From Tridacna crocea (lineage: Eukaryota; Mollusca; Bivalvia; Cardiida; Cardiidae): 64,000 nucleotides of DNA. The position numbers and the translations under genes are program-made. The DNA lies in the NCBI GenBank assembly GCA_943736015.1, contig OX031060.1, forward strand, positions 10,677,501-10,741,500, read 5' to 3'. Position 1 is the first letter of the stretch, and the number at the start of each line of letters is the position of its first letter. Below are positions 9,901 to 19,163 of this stretch, piece after piece. Under the pieces are notes generated by a model. The model had not been told where the DNA came from, searched no databases, and saw only the letters and a list, made by a program, of their open reading frames with translations.

Positions 9901-12778
9901 AACATTCCCACAATGCCTTTTTTAAATTTTTGGCGCCAAATCTAAAAGTAGCTTAAAAGGCTATGTAGCCTTTTAAGGGAATACCATCAAAAAAAATTTT
10001 TTGTGTAATTTTATGATTCTTAATTATTGATGATTTGTGTTGGTTTTTCATACAAATATCAGTGATATATATATATATTTTAATTTGGTGAGATGTGAAA
10101 AACCTAAATACAGTGGAGCTCCATTATAACGCTGTCGGTGGAAGCCACGGTCGTCAACAGCGTTATATCCGGAGTTACGTTTATAACGCTGATTCCCCCC
10201 CCCCCCCCCAACACACACACACAGTACCCGCAGCCCATCCGCCAACCATTGCCAGACTACAGAACTATGGCTTATTAATTATAGTTTTTCACAAATTTAT
10301 TCTAACAAAAATGAAATAGCAATGTTCCAAATACTAAAACTAAGACATGCCTATTTACGTTTAAACATTATTTATAGGACATTGAACAATTTAGATTCGT
10401 TTGTACGTAACGCCTGAACTATTACCAGTTAGTCAGCAAATCTGGTCATCAAATAACGTTACAACTACGTAAAAGAGCTTATTTTACCTTTTGGACCGTT
10501 TCTTTAAGAATTATTCAGCCGCTGTTTTAATAAATTACAGCAAGATTCAATTCAAAGTTAAACAGTATCGTGTTGGATTGCAGATGGTGCCGCCGCCATG
10601 TTTTTTTTTAATCATGCTGACCATTGCACAACGAACCCTAATCGGCAATGGCAAAAGATTTCTTTTTTTTATATTTCTTTCGTACATGATGAAAGTCACA
10701 GGGGAATTTAACCTAATAATCGTAAAGAAATCACATCAGTCGTTTATCCACACAATGTTTGCAGTAAAGTTTGCATTAGTGGTACATGTATGACGTAACA
10801 CACCAATAATGCAAAGCAAGAGGGTTGTAAGTGCAAGTGTTTGTCGTACACACTTAAACCGTTTCGCCCGAAAAATTTACACCTGGCTTTAGGCTGACCT
10901 CCATTCAAAACTATGCAATCACGCAATAAGCCAGTATCTCTGTTGCTTTATATTTTCTGATACAACCCTTCTGCGTATCGTAATGATAATTGCAAGAGTA
11001 CCCCAGTCGTGTCACGTGCACGTTGTGTAGTCGTAGAAAGAGAGTCATTTGGCTATTCTCTGAAAATTTTGTTGTGACCGAGATAAAAAAAAATTGCGTC
11101 ATTTGATGTTTAAGTTAAACGGATTAGTTGCCGATAAATGAAGAAGAAAAACAAGGTTTTGTATTCAATAATGCTGTATTTTTGTAATCATGGCGACAAC
11201 ACTAACAGGACATTTCATACTTGACGTAAAGTTTGTATAATGCAAGATTGTTTGCTGTTTGCAAAGACAATTATGGGACGATGTCCTTTTGTTACCTACT
11301 GTGCGTGTATTTGTCAAAGTAATTGTGCAAAGCGATAGGTGATAAATGTAATCAACAAGGTAAAGGTGTGAAAAATTGTCACGTTATGTGGACGGTATCG
11401 ATTTTTTATTTGACCGAGAGGTCTTTTTTTTTTTCACATCGAAGATCGGTGGATTCGGATCAGACTCGAAAATGGTCAACCCCCGAAATTTTGGGAGCCA
11501 AAGGACACCCGCGTTATAACGGAATCAGCGCTATAACGCACTTCGTTGTAACGGGGTTCCACTGTACCCAACTTTAACCACTACCCCTACGAGCAGTTTA
11601 TTTTGGCGAGAAAAAATGTTATGAGAAAAACTGAAGCACATGTCCCAGTACCTTCAGTCTGAAGGTGTCTGCTCCGATGATATTCTTGTTACTGTTCTTC
11701 GCACACACCTTCAGGCCAACCTTCATTTAAAGTATCTGGAAAAAATACGATTTTACCCGCATCTTTTCGAAAGGCTCTATGCGACAAAATTTCTAATGAC
11801 AGCTTATAAAATGGGCATGGATCGTTAGATAAATTATTAATCTTTACCATCACACAAACTGTGCTACGAAATACCAATTAAATCAATAGAAATTTACCTT
11901 TTTTCCCAACGTAAATAAATCTAGTGTAATTTGTAAACAACTAACACAGCGACTTCCGTTAAACAGGCATGCGCACTCAACGGAATTTGAATTTTGAACA
12001 GTCTGGTTCCCTAACCCAAACAAACATTTTTTCTCACAGTTCCTCTGTCATAAGCGAAATTCGCAACTAAACCGTCCTGTTGCCTGTCAGAGATACTGCG
12101 ATTTTCGCCGAGACATGCGCATTGATGTTATACCCAGTTTTTGATTTCTAGTGATGTAGGTCAGCAGTTAATTACGTTGAAAAGTACAGATTTTCACAAA
12201 GGTAAGATTTGGATATTAACAAACATCAGTCTTTTTGTAAAAATTAATCATTTATCTATCGATCCATGCCCATTTTATAAGTTGTCATTGGAAATTCTGT
12301 CGCATAGAACCTTTAGAAAAGATGCGGGTAAAATTGTTATTTGTTCCCGATACTTTTAATGAACATTGGTCTGAAGGTGAATGCGAAGACCAGTCACAAA
12401 AATAGCATCGGAGCAGACACCTTCAGACGGTAATGTCCCAGGTACATTTTTGTGTTGTCTTTCGCTAGGCTAAAGAAAATTATGATTGAGGTTGAGACTA
12501 TGCATTCTTTGTGTTTATATTATATACGGGAGATTTTTTTTTTTCATATTTTATCATTTATTTTGGTTATAGAATGTCAAATTCCTGTGATTTTTCTAAC
12601 TAAATAGAAATGTTACCCCTAATCTTCCATCTGCAGCATCTGTGCCAATAATGTCTGAGTAATATCCTCTTTGTTTAATTTCTGGGTACTTCTGTGTCGT
12701 GTTAGCTGTCCTAATTTGCGTTCTGTTAGCAGAAAATGGTTTTCCGCCATGGGAACTACGGCTGTGTCTCGCAGACAT
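931..12778 (-). CDS. DNAH1: Dynein axonemal heavy chain 1, N-terminal exons (3'-partial)
   Basis: Seven coding exons join in phase: 12778-12617, 8747-8675, 6791-6706, 5591-5503, 4412-4126, 1747-1586 and 1183-931. All have AG acceptors and GT donors (GTAACA, GTAATT, GTAAGT, GTAATT, GTAAGT, GTCAGT, GTATGT). The product is about 370 residues of the dynein stem; motor domains lie beyond the left edge. Recognisable DNAH1 blocks in order are IKQRGYYSDI, PGECPRKIEIER, DNEFDCRTPEEWISMG, KPVPGKALLP, VGVLDYD, FWVPRVRLMFQAEDPR and LRKNTESLLRYNLYIDCMP; these match the vertebrate DNAH1 tail as I remember it, not other axonemal heavy chains. The start ATG lies two bases after a TTTCAG acceptor, so the 5' UTR is spliced. 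Role from the family: inner-arm dynein heavy chain of motile cilia and sperm flagella. THE copies fill most of its introns. Exon joins rest on phase and homology, not on transcripts. Confidence 0.92.
1282..1442. mobile_element. THE copy with two short arms
   Basis: TTAA at both ends, and both sides of the core are short arms, so the whole 161 bp is one palindrome. The core is internally shortened. It lies in DNAH1, about 100 bp from the exon starting at 1183. Confidence 0.85.
2008..2141. repeat. Large inverted repeat
   Basis: About 40-bp arms (TCAGGTGGCAGGGGACTAGG pairing with the sequence before 2141) surround a roughly 50-base loop. Unrelated to THE. Confidence 0.8.
2250..2385. repeat. Imperfect inverted repeat
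   Basis: Arms CAAGTTATGAGGCACAATAAA and its reverse complement near 2325-2350 flank GCAACAGCCC. Probably a small foldback element. Confidence 0.5.
2694..4056. mobile_element. Inverted-repeat element carrying a 156-bp tandem array
   Basis: Ends are TACGCCCGTC (2694-2703) and GACGGGCGTA (4047-4056). Inside are eight head-to-tail units. The landmark CAAGTATG falls at 2746, 2902, 3058, 3213, 3369, 3525, 3681 and 3837, a 155-156 bp period. A small hairpin (CCCGTCTTCGACGGG) and a GCCC run sit at the right end. Non-autonomous bivalve Helitron-like elements carry about 160-bp core repeats, so that class is a reasonable guess. It lies in a DNAH1 intron. Confidence 0.8.
4454..4613. mobile_element. THE copy, short arm on the left, degenerate right arm
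   Basis: TTAACTCTTTACCACAC to ATAGGGTTAA; the core pairs imperfectly (GCTTACAAG loop). Starts 42 bp outside a DNAH1 exon (ending 4412). Confidence 0.75.
4797..5018 (+). mobile_element. THE copy
   Basis: TTAACCCTTTACCAAGC to TTTGGTAAAGAGCTAA, both arms present. A broken core fragment (AACATGTGAGAAAATGAGC) abuts it at 4700-4790. Confidence 0.85.
5275..5490. mobile_element. THE copy with variant core
   Basis: Core stem reads TTTGTGGTAAAAAAGGAG and pairs with CTCCTTTTTACCACAA, a matched two-arm variant. Its right end is about 12 bp from a DNAH1 splice donor (5502). Confidence 0.75.
5734..5955 (+). mobile_element. THE copy
   Basis: TAACCCTTTACTAAAC to TTGGGTAAAG, core with GGTAACC centre. Confidence 0.85.
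6202..6330 (-). mobile_element. THE fragment, core plus short arm
   Basis: Left arm missing; core centre GATCACC; ends TGGTAAAGGGCTA. Confidence 0.65.
6870..7091 (-). mobile_element. Degenerate THE copy
   Basis: Long arm with GTCCAATCTGAAAATG, core TTACCAGCATTTCC, end TTTGGTACAGGGTTA. Confidence 0.65.
7163..7245 (+). mobile_element. THE short-arm fragment
   Basis: Left end and half core only; cut off at ACTAGTGG. Confidence 0.5.
7423..7632 (+). mobile_element. THE copy, right terminus eroded
   Basis: TTAACTCTTTATCACAC, intact core with GGTAACC, long arm ends at GACTAGTCTAAAG. Confidence 0.8.
7815..7960 (-). mobile_element. Very decayed THE copy
   Basis: Only CATATTGGAAGCATTT, TTAGCATTTTG and TTTTCAAAATGCC remain recognisable. 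Confidence 0.35.
8103..8330 (+). mobile_element. THE copy
   Basis: Short arm, core with GATAACC centre, long arm, ends GGTTTAGGGTTAA. Confidence 0.8.
8261..8508 (+). repeat. 124-bp tandem duplication over a THE end
   Basis: CTGAAAATGTTGTCTGC recurs at 8261 and 8385 with only a few differences, duplicating the long-arm end and its flank. Confidence 0.85.
8778..9001 (-). mobile_element. THE copy
   Basis: TTTACCAAACGAC to GGGTAAAGGGTTAA; begins 31 bp upstream of a DNAH1 exon (starting 8747). Confidence 0.85.
9049..9121 (+). mobile_element. Internally deleted THE, 73 bp
   Basis: Both TTAA ends are kept with a stump of each arm, but the core is gone. Confidence 0.75.
9567..11577 (+). mobile_element. 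TTAAAGGTGG MITE, copy 1, interrupted by another element
   Basis: Starts TTAAAGGTGGCCC at 9567 and resumes after the nested insertion as TACCCAACTTTAA (11565-11577). Without the insert it is about 555 bp and matches copy 2 at 35031 along its length. TTAA flanks suggest a piggyBac-like target. Confidence 0.85.
10111..11564. mobile_element. CAGTGG inverted-repeat element nested in a MITE
   Basis: Ends CAGTGGAGCTCCATTATAACG and its near complement (GTTGTAACGGGGTTCCACTG); flanked by TA on both sides (10109-10110, 11565-11566). The ends resemble pogo/Tigger-type elements. At 1454 bp with only short open frames, no transposase is visible, so it is non-autonomous. It contains poly-C (10196-10210) and CA runs. 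Confidence 0.85.
11638..12446. mobile_element. Foldback element with long terminal inverted repeats
   Basis: The start CATGTCCCAGTACCTTCAG and the end at 12400-12446 are reverse complements, as are GGGCATGGATCG (near 11812) and CGATCCATGCCC (near 12260). Arms are about 200 bp around a roughly 400-bp middle with no coding signal. Confidence 0.8.
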
Positions 12779-12779
12779 T

Positions 12780-13059
12780 TCTGAAATAAACGCAAAAAAA
12801 AGTCGTTTGTAACGATGTGACAAACTATAAACTGTAAGCATATAACAAAGAGATGCCTTTGGTAAAAATTTAAAGCATAAAGAGCCAAAGTCGAAGGTGA
12901 CATTATCATAGAAATGGAAGGGGGTTTACAACAGGTGCCCAGAAAAACTACACGGCGTTCCATTAACCTACTTCGAGCTAACGTTATTGTGGTAGAGTTT
13001 AGAAGACAGCCACATAATTTTTCATTTACGGTAATAATCCAACAACAATTTCAACTTAC
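12780..13059 (-). other. First intron of DNAH1, no repeat recognised
   Basis: Plain AT-rich sequence between the 5' UTR donor and the first coding exon. Confidence 0.4.
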
Positions 13060-13140
13060 CCTGTCTTTCGAGTAGTTAAGTTCCTATCAAATATCCTCTA
13101 TATTCAATGTCAACTAATATTCTAAAATGTTGTGTATAAC
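13060..13140 (-). other. DNAH1: Probable 5' UTR exon of DNAH1 (upper edge approximate)
   Basis: A strong minus-strand donor (GTAAGTTG) sits at 13059-13052 and can splice to the acceptor at 12782-12781, two bases before the DNAH1 ATG. The upper end is not defined by sequence; the promoter presumably starts between 13100 and 13200. Confidence 0.5.
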
Positions 13141-13200
13141 CAATATGGCGCCGTTTCCAAGGAAATATGGCCGAAAGAATCCGAGTAGTCCGAAAGTAGA
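13130..13200 (-). promoter_or_regulatory. Putative DNAH1 promoter with X-box-like site
   Basis: The block 13141-13180 just upstream of the 5' UTR exon contains ATGGCGCCG and the imperfect palindrome GTTTCCAAGGAAAT at 13153-13166. The latter resembles the RFX X-box (GTTNCC-NN-GGNAAC, with one half-site mismatch). RFX factors drive many ciliary genes, so an X-box here is plausible but unproven. Confidence 0.35.
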
Positions 13201-13264
13201 TTACCCCCCCCCCCCCCACCATGAAAGTACGTGAAGTATGATGATTAACTCCTTTTTCCTTTCA

Positions 13265-13494
13265 CTTTTCCTTTACCAAACAATCCCGATTTTTGTAACA
13301 ACTCTGTTGAAGAAGGCCTTTGATAGCACTGTGGAAAAAGAGAAAAAAAAATGTGGATAACTAGCATTTCGCATTTTTCCACAATGTTTCAATGTTTTAT
13401 ACCTGAGCAAATTTCAGTTTTTCAGTCTCATTTATCTTCTGCAAATTATTTCAATTTTGACTAATTGGAAATCTTGTTGTTTGGTAAAGAGCTA
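13265..13494 (+). mobile_element. THE copy
   Basis: TTTACCAAACAATCCCG to TTTGGTAAAGAGCTAA, with a disrupted core. It sits 60 bp beyond a poly-C run (13203-13217) near the DNAH1 promoter. Confidence 0.8.
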
Positions 13495-13502
13495 AAGACT
13501 TC

Positions 13503-13734
13503 TTAACCCTTCACCAAACAATCCCTGGGTTTTACAACCCTGAGACAGAAGCCTTTTGAAAACATTGTTGGAAAAAGAGAAAATGCTGGTTACTAGCATT
13601 TTCTCCTCTACCAATGTTCAATGTTTTCTACACTGTAGAAACAAATTTCAATTTCTGAGTTACTTTTATTTTGTCGTCTGTAAATGCTTTCAATTTGGAC
13701 ATGTCTTACGATTTGTTGTTGGGTAAAGGGTTAA
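13503..13734 (+). mobile_element. THE copy
   Basis: TTAACCCTTCACC to GGGTAAAGGGTTAA; right core arm has a small duplication (CAATGTTCAATG). Confidence 0.85.
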
Positions 13735-13799
13735 ATATTTAGCTCAGTGAAGTAAATGGCAAAAAATAACAACGAAACGTCTCACCATTCAAAAGAGAA

Positions 13800-13866
13800 T
13801 GAATTTGTTGTCTGGAAATACTCTTAATTTCGACATCTAAAATTTCGTTGTTTGGTAAAAAATTAA
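13800..13866 (+). mobile_element. THE long-arm end fragment
   Basis: AATTTGTTGTCTGGAAAT through TTTGGTAAAAAATTAA only. Confidence 0.6.
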
Positions 13867-13884
13867 TTGCAGACCAAGCATGGC

Positions 13885-14086
13885 TTAACCGTTTACCAAA
13901 CAGTCCCTGTTTTTTACGATCCACAGGAAGAAGCCTTCTGAAAACAATATGGGAAGAGGAGAAAATGCTGGTAAACAGCAGTTTCCTTTTTTCCCCCACA
14001 AGTTTTTCTAGTTATGTTTATTTTGATGTCTGCAAGTGCTTTCAATTTGGACAAGCCTAAAACTTAGTCATTTGGAAAAGAATTAA
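13885..14086 (+). mobile_element. THE copy
   Basis: TTAACCGTTTACC to TTTGGAAAAGAATTAA; right core arm shortened. Confidence 0.8.
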
Positions 14087-14112
14087 ACTGTGATATATGT
14101 GTTTTATAAATT

Positions 14113-14208
14113 ATAGGCAACAATGTGGGAAAAGGAGAAAATGCTGATTACAAGCATTTTCTCCTCTTCCCCAAAGTGTTTTCAAAAGGTGTCTCCCTCA
14201 TGCTGATT
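14113..14208 (-). mobile_element. THE core with short-arm remnant
   Basis: Hairpin centre GATTACAAGC, then TTTTCAAAAGG; no left arm. Confidence 0.6.
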
Positions 14209-14428
14209 GACTCTTTACCAAACAACAAAATTTTAGACAGTTCCAAATTCAAATCACCTGCAGACAACAAATTAAAAATACCTCAAAAATTGAAATTTGT
14301 TTTCAGCAGGGCAGAAAACATTGTGAGAAAAGGAAAAGTCAATTTTCAATTTTTGATTCACATTTCTTTTGTCGACTATAAATGCTTTCAATTGGGACAA
14401 GTCCAAAATGTTGTTGCTTGGTAAAGAA
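14209..14428. mobile_element. THE copy with two long arms, core lost
   Basis: TTTACCAAACAACAAAATTTTAG on the left and the mirrored TAAATGC to TTGGTAAAGAA on the right, so the arms pair with each other. Confidence 0.75.
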
Positions 14429-14587
14429 ATGATGGCAGCCAGTGCATATATCTAAGCATTCCTTTGCATCTCTTTTGTCAATTGTCAGCATGATACTACC
14501 CCAAGCAACTGGCTGTTTTCTCACATAAACATAACTTGGTTCAATGGAGAGCCAAGAATCAAAACTGTGACTTTCATCACATCTTTG

Positions 14588-14962
14588 CAAGCTAAGGTTC
14601 ACGATTCACTACGCTACTCTACCATTGGCAGATTGAGCTTGATTTTTACATTCCCCCGATATGGATGCAGCCAGCTCTAGCTGCAACGAATGAAATCACT
14701 CGTAGCATTTCAACTTTGATAAAAATAGAACAAGGTTGCTACCTTTCAAATAGATGGTAAACATGGAAACCCACGTGGATGTCTGCTTATCGCTTTATGT
14801 GTATTCGCAAGCAGTTTGTAAAACAATATTTCATTGGCTTTTAGAAATATGATGTAAAGGGGGGTAATAACCAGCATCAAATACAGGGCGCATCACAGGA
14901 ATCTCGAAATTGGGCTCAATCAGCCAAGGGAAGATCCACATAGTGATTGTAACCTTGGCTCG
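14588..14962. mobile_element. 375-bp inverted-repeat element, copy 1
   Basis: Ends AAGCTAAGGTTCACGATTCA and ATAGTGATTGTAACCTTGGC are inverted. Colinear with 45543-45922. Confidence 0.8.
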
Positions 14963-15207
14963 CCAAGATGCTTTCATCAATCCTTGAAAAACCCTGAGCG
15001 GAGATTTGAGCCCAAAGCCCCTGAACTTTGAGAATAGAAAAATAGGATAGTAAAAACAACAGTATTCATTTATTATCTGATTTAATCCAATTTCAATTAT
15101 CACAAGGCATGTACATACATGTACCTGCACACCATATCACATGCATTTTTGTTATGTCAGATGAAATAATGAATTATGTGAATAATCAATTTTTCGCTAC
15201 AGGATAA

Positions 15208-15378
15208 ACTAGAGCTGTCACTGGATGTGACTTAATACCCCACCCCCCAGCATTTTGACAGAAACTGGCAATTACTTGTATTTTGCACACAGACGGACAC
15301 ACGGACAGTCGGACACACACACTGACAGACAGGCTGATTCCAGTATACCTCCCGAAAACATCTGTTTTGCAGGGGTAT
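15208..15378 (+). repeat. TAGAGCTGTCACTGRATGTGAC repeat, copy 1
   Basis: Shares start, GACAGAAACTGGCAATTA and an ACGGACACAC run with copies at 24558 and 60450. Confidence 0.75.
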
Positions 15379-15466
15379 AATAAATTGCATTTTCTTGAAG
15401 GGGTCAAAAAGGAGTCTGTTGCAAGATCAAGAAACAGTTGGGCCATAATCAAGAGTACAGCAATGG

Positions 15467-15527
15467 ACAGTGTAGATCAGAGATCAGACTGCACAGAATG
15501 TGCAGTCTGATCTTGATTTACACTGTT
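15467..15527. repeat. GATCAGACTGCAC palindrome, copy
   Basis: ACAGTGTAGATCAGAGATCAG pairs with the mirrored half around GAAT. The same family recurs at 37961, 53841 and 58255, with half copies elsewhere. Confidence 0.85.
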
Positions 15528-15606
15528 CAAATAAGCTTCTGGGTCCGTATTCACCAACAATTCTTAAGAATATTCTTAGACTTATTTTCTCAGTTTTCTA
15601 AATTCG

Positions 15607-15670
15607 AAAGTAACATAACTTCTGATTGGCTAAACCATTTGGTTTAGCCAATCAGAAGTTATGTTACTTT
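15607..15670. repeat. Perfect palindrome with 31-bp arms
   Basis: AAAGTAACATAACTTCTG and onward is followed after two bases by its exact reverse complement. Confidence 0.9.
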
Positions 15671-15836
15671 CAGTTGCAGAAATTTAATGAGAATCGGATA
15701 ATACAAGCCCTGGTGTCATCTGTGGTAAGGACAGTTAAGGATTATAACGGCCATTGGCCATAAAGTAATCAACTGGGAAAAAATCTAGGAAATATTAAGT
15801 TAAAAAGATTCTAATGGTTATGACGCAAAACATAAA

Positions 15837-16512
15837 CAAGAGGGCCAAGATGGCCCTGGATTGCTCACCTGTTTTTCTGAGAGAACCATAGCCATTTCTT
15901 TCAAAATGTAATCAGCCCTTTCAGAGAAAAATTTTTTAAAAATTTCTTCATGTCTGTATAGTGTAAATAGCCCACAGTCATCAGAGCCATGTTTCTTGAT
16001 GGATCAAAATTTCTAGAGCAATTTTTGAAAAGGGTTAGCTAAGAAACATTTCTGAGAAATTATTTCAAAATCTGATCAGCTGTTTCAGAGAAAAAGAATT
16101 TCTTCATGGCCAAATAGTGCAAGCAGCCCCCATTCACCAGAGCCATGTTTTCTAGACAAATCAGCATTTTGCGAACAATTTTTGAAAAGGATTACCAAAG
16201 GAACATTTCTGTGAAATTATTTCAAAATCTGACCAGCGGTTTCAGAGGAGAAGATTTTTAAAGAATTCCCTAGAAAATTCCATTTGGTTGCCATGGCAAC
16301 CAGAGTTTTTCATGGAATCAAATTCTGTGAACAGTCTTTAAAGAGGACCTCCCATGGAACATTCCAGCCAAGTATGGTCCAAATCTGCCCAGCGGTTTAG
16401 AAGGAGTTGATGTTTAAAGAATTGTTGACGACTCACGACTCATGACGCACGACGGACACCAGGTAATCCTAAGAGCTCCCCTTAAGCATGTTGTGCTCAG
16501 GTGAGCTAAAAG
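15837..16512 (+). mobile_element. GCTCACCT element, copy 1 (about 675 bp)
   Basis: Starts AAGAGGGCCAAGATGGCCC with GCTCACCT and ends CAGGTGAGCTAAAA. Holds about two internal units (CAGAGCCATGTTT at 15982 and 16138), fewer than the 36752 copy. Confidence 0.85.
16287..16300. promoter_or_regulatory. Perfect RFX X-box palindrome inside a repeat
   Basis: GTTGCCATGGCAAC matches the consensus inverted repeat bound by RFX factors. It is carried by the GCTCACCT element about 3 kb upstream of DNAH1. Binding is not shown. Confidence 0.6.
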
Positions 16513-17160
16513 TACATTCAGAGTGCATAATGGGAATTAAGTTTTTTTCTGAATATAACAATCGGGTTATTACAGCTCCAATAAAATTAATGCAATCATT
16601 ACTTTCACTACAGAAAGAGTACATAGCGTTGTTTGCGCAGATTCTACAGCTTGAAAAAGGCTATAGTTTCAAGGTTTTGGAAGTAAACTGACGATATACT
16701 AAGGAAAAATAGGGTTATATCGAAGCTATTACCAAAGCCTGTAGGGATTGAGTTAATAAATGGCCGGTGCATAGGTTACATGCTGGCTGTTCATAGCTGA
16801 ATGAAACACACCAGGTAGGGTTTTATTGATTAAATGTTTCTTTTGAAATTCGAAGAAATGGTTATCATGTAGACAAGTAGTCTGTTTCTGTACCCAGAAT
16901 GCCAAAATTAGATAGATACATGTATGTATTTGTAGAATGCCATCTACCGTAGCTGGAGATAATGAAACACACAGAAATTCCTGATGCCAGGGTTTTACCT
17001 TGTCAAAATAATTGTATGTTATGAAGTATCAAACAGTGTAGGTAAAAGATCTGATAGCATCTTGTAGGCAGCCTGATCTTGACCCACACTGTCTGCAAAG
17101 GCAATAGAGTTTATGCATAGTATCCTTACGACTAATAATCAACTATTTACATGACACAAA
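16512..17160. other. Stretch without genes
   Basis: Contains a piece of the 380-bp element (TGGCCGGTGCATAGG to ACACACCAGGTAGG and GCCATCTACC, about 16750-16960) and a loose GATCTGATAGCATC/GCCTGATCTTGACC relative of the GATCAGACTGCAC family at 17034-17100. Confidence 0.5.
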
Positions 17161-17167
17161 AAAATTC

Positions 17168-17392
17168 AACTGTTTACTACACAAACCATAGTTTTAACAA
17201 CCCACTGAAAAATCCTTTTTAAAAAATTGTGAGAGCAGAAATAAATACTGATAACGAGCATTTTCTCCTTCTCCCACAATGTTTTCTACTCTTCCAAACA
17301 GTTTCGAGTCTCATTATTCTGCCGTCTGCAAATGCTATTAATTTTGACTGGCCCAAACTTTTGCCTTTTGCTAAAGAGTTAAACTTGTTGAT
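17168..17392 (+). mobile_element. THE copy
   Basis: Short arm, mismatched core, long arm, ends TTTTGCTAAAGAGTTAA. Confidence 0.75.
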
Positions 17393-17754
17393 ATTAACAA
17401 TTTACAAAATCATAACCAGAACTGTCGCAAAGAAGACAAATACCCCCTCCCCCCAATATCTTGCCAGTAAACCAGCACAATCAAAGAAGAGAAATGTGAC
17501 TCATCACGCAAAAAAGGACCACCTGGGAATTCTGTGTATCAATTAGATGAAAATAGATCAATGATAGAGCAGGTCAATTTAAGCTGATAGTTCAAAAATA
17601 ATCGTGTATCAAGGTACAATGACCACTTTACATACAAAAAATGTCATAAAAACGAAAAATATCAATCCTGGTCAGACTGTGCAATTTGCGCAGTCTAACC
17701 ATAATTGATAGTTTTCGCAGTTCCCAGGTCCCTTTTTGTGTAACGGGTCACAAA

Positions 17755-18060
17755 TGATTTTCAAAACAAAAATCACCAGTGACCTTGACCTTTGACCAAT
17801 GTGACACAAAAACAATATGGCACCTCTTTTGACCATGAGCATCACTTGTATAAACTTTCATGATCTTCATCTTGTGTCAAATAACTGGTCAGTTAAATCT
17901 TTACCAAACGACATAATTCTATACTAAAGGGTTAAAGCCCATTTTGAAACAGAAGTTATTCAGTGACCTTGACCTTTGACCTACATGATCCAAAAACAAT
18001 AGGGCAACTTCTTGGGTCATGAGCAACACTTGTATTAAGTTCCAGGTCCTAGGTCCAAGG
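17755..18060 (+). repeat. Tandem repeat with GTGACCTTGACCTTTGACC
   Basis: Two related units (cores at 17780 and 17964) share ACAAAAACAATA and ATGAGCA-CACTTGTA. A 43-bp THE remnant is inserted between them. Confidence 0.75.
17893..17935. mobile_element. 43-bp THE remnant
   Basis: TTAAATCTTTACCAAACGAC and CTAAAGGGTTAA fused end to end inside another repeat. Confidence 0.65.
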
Positions 18061-18078
18061 GCTCAGAAACAAAACAGT

Positions 18079-18295
18079 TTAACTCTTTCCCAAACGACTA
18101 GTCTATAAGGAAAGCATGTGCAGACGAAAAATTAAAAGTGCCCTGACTTATGAAATTTGTCTCTGAAAAAGTAGAAAACCTTATGGGAAAAGGAGAAAAT
18201 GCCGGTTACCAGCATTTTCTCCTTTTCCCAGAAGGTTTACAAAAGCTTTCCTTCCCAGGGTCGTGAGAACAAGGGCTTGTTTGGTAAAGAGTTAA
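18079..18295 (-). mobile_element. THE copy
   Basis: TTAA both ends, core with CCGGTTACCAGC centre. Followed by a CAGACAGA run (18323-18350). Confidence 0.85.
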
Positions 18296-18410
18296 AAGAC
18301 GGGGGGATTGATGAATGGATGTACAGACAGACAGATAGACAGACAGACATGCAAAGCAAGATAACTCAATCAAGATCATAGAGGTATACAAATTTAGACT
18401 CGTACAAACA

Positions 18411-18623
18411 TAAACCCATTACCACTCAATCCCTACTTTTACGACCCTGAGAAAGAAGCCTTTAGAAAACATTACGGGAAAAGGAGAAAATGCTGGTTAC
18501 TAGTTACAATGTTTTCTCTTCTTCACAAAACAAATTTCAAAATTTCAGTCACTTTTATTTTGTCGTCTGCAAATACTTTCGATTTGGACAAGCCAAAAAC
18601 TTTGTCATTTGGTAATGAGTTAA
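18411..18623 (+). mobile_element. THE copy, right core arm deleted
   Basis: AACCCATTACCACTC to TTTGGTAATGAGTTAA. Confidence 0.75.
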
Positions 18624-18669
18624 GGACTTTCTTGACTAATAACAATAATACTTGCAGCTCAAATGATTG

Positions 18670-18765
18670 GCTTTCTTCTTAAAAGGACAAAAAAACATTA
18701 TGGGAAATGGAGAAAATGCTAACTACAACAGTGTTTTTGAAAGGCTTTATTCTCAGTGTTATTAA
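18670..18765 (-). mobile_element. THE fragment
   Basis: AACATTATGGGAAATGGAG and short-arm remnant, sharing its TTAA with the next copy. Confidence 0.55.
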
Positions 18766-18986
18766 CTCTTTACCAAACAACAAATTCAAAGACTAGTCCA
18801 AATTGAAAGTATTTGCAGACGACAAAATAAATGTGACTGAAGAATTGAAATTTATTTGGGAAATGTAGAAAACATTGAGGGGAAAGGAGAAAATGCTGGT
18901 GACCAGCATTTTCTCCTTTTCCCACAATGTTTTCCAAAGGCTTCTACCTCAGGATAGTCAAAAGTCATCATGTGGTAAAGGGTTAA
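18762..18986 (-). mobile_element. THE copy
   Basis: TTAACTCTTTACCAAAC to TGGTAAAGGGTTAA, near-perfect core (GGTGACC centre). Confidence 0.85.
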
Positions 18987-18999
18987 GGAACTTGATTGT

Positions 19000-19145
19000 T
19001 TAATAAAGGGATTAAAAGTTACAAATTGAATTTGTCTTGTCTTTCAAGGGGTAAAAAACATTGTAAAGAAAGGAGAATAAACTTGATACTAATCTTTCTC
19101 CTTTTCCCACAACATAATGTAAAAGCTTTTTTTCCTATGTGCTTC
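19000..19145 (-). mobile_element. Degenerate THE core
   Basis: TTGTAAAGAAAGGAG with CTCCTTTTCCCACAA. Confidence 0.5.
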
Positions 19146-19163
19146 TAACATAAAAAATGTTTG

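Noticed and set aside
10111..11564. Possible transposase gene within the CAGTGG element
   Set aside because: Longest open frame is about 100 codons and no DDE or DNA-binding motif is visible.
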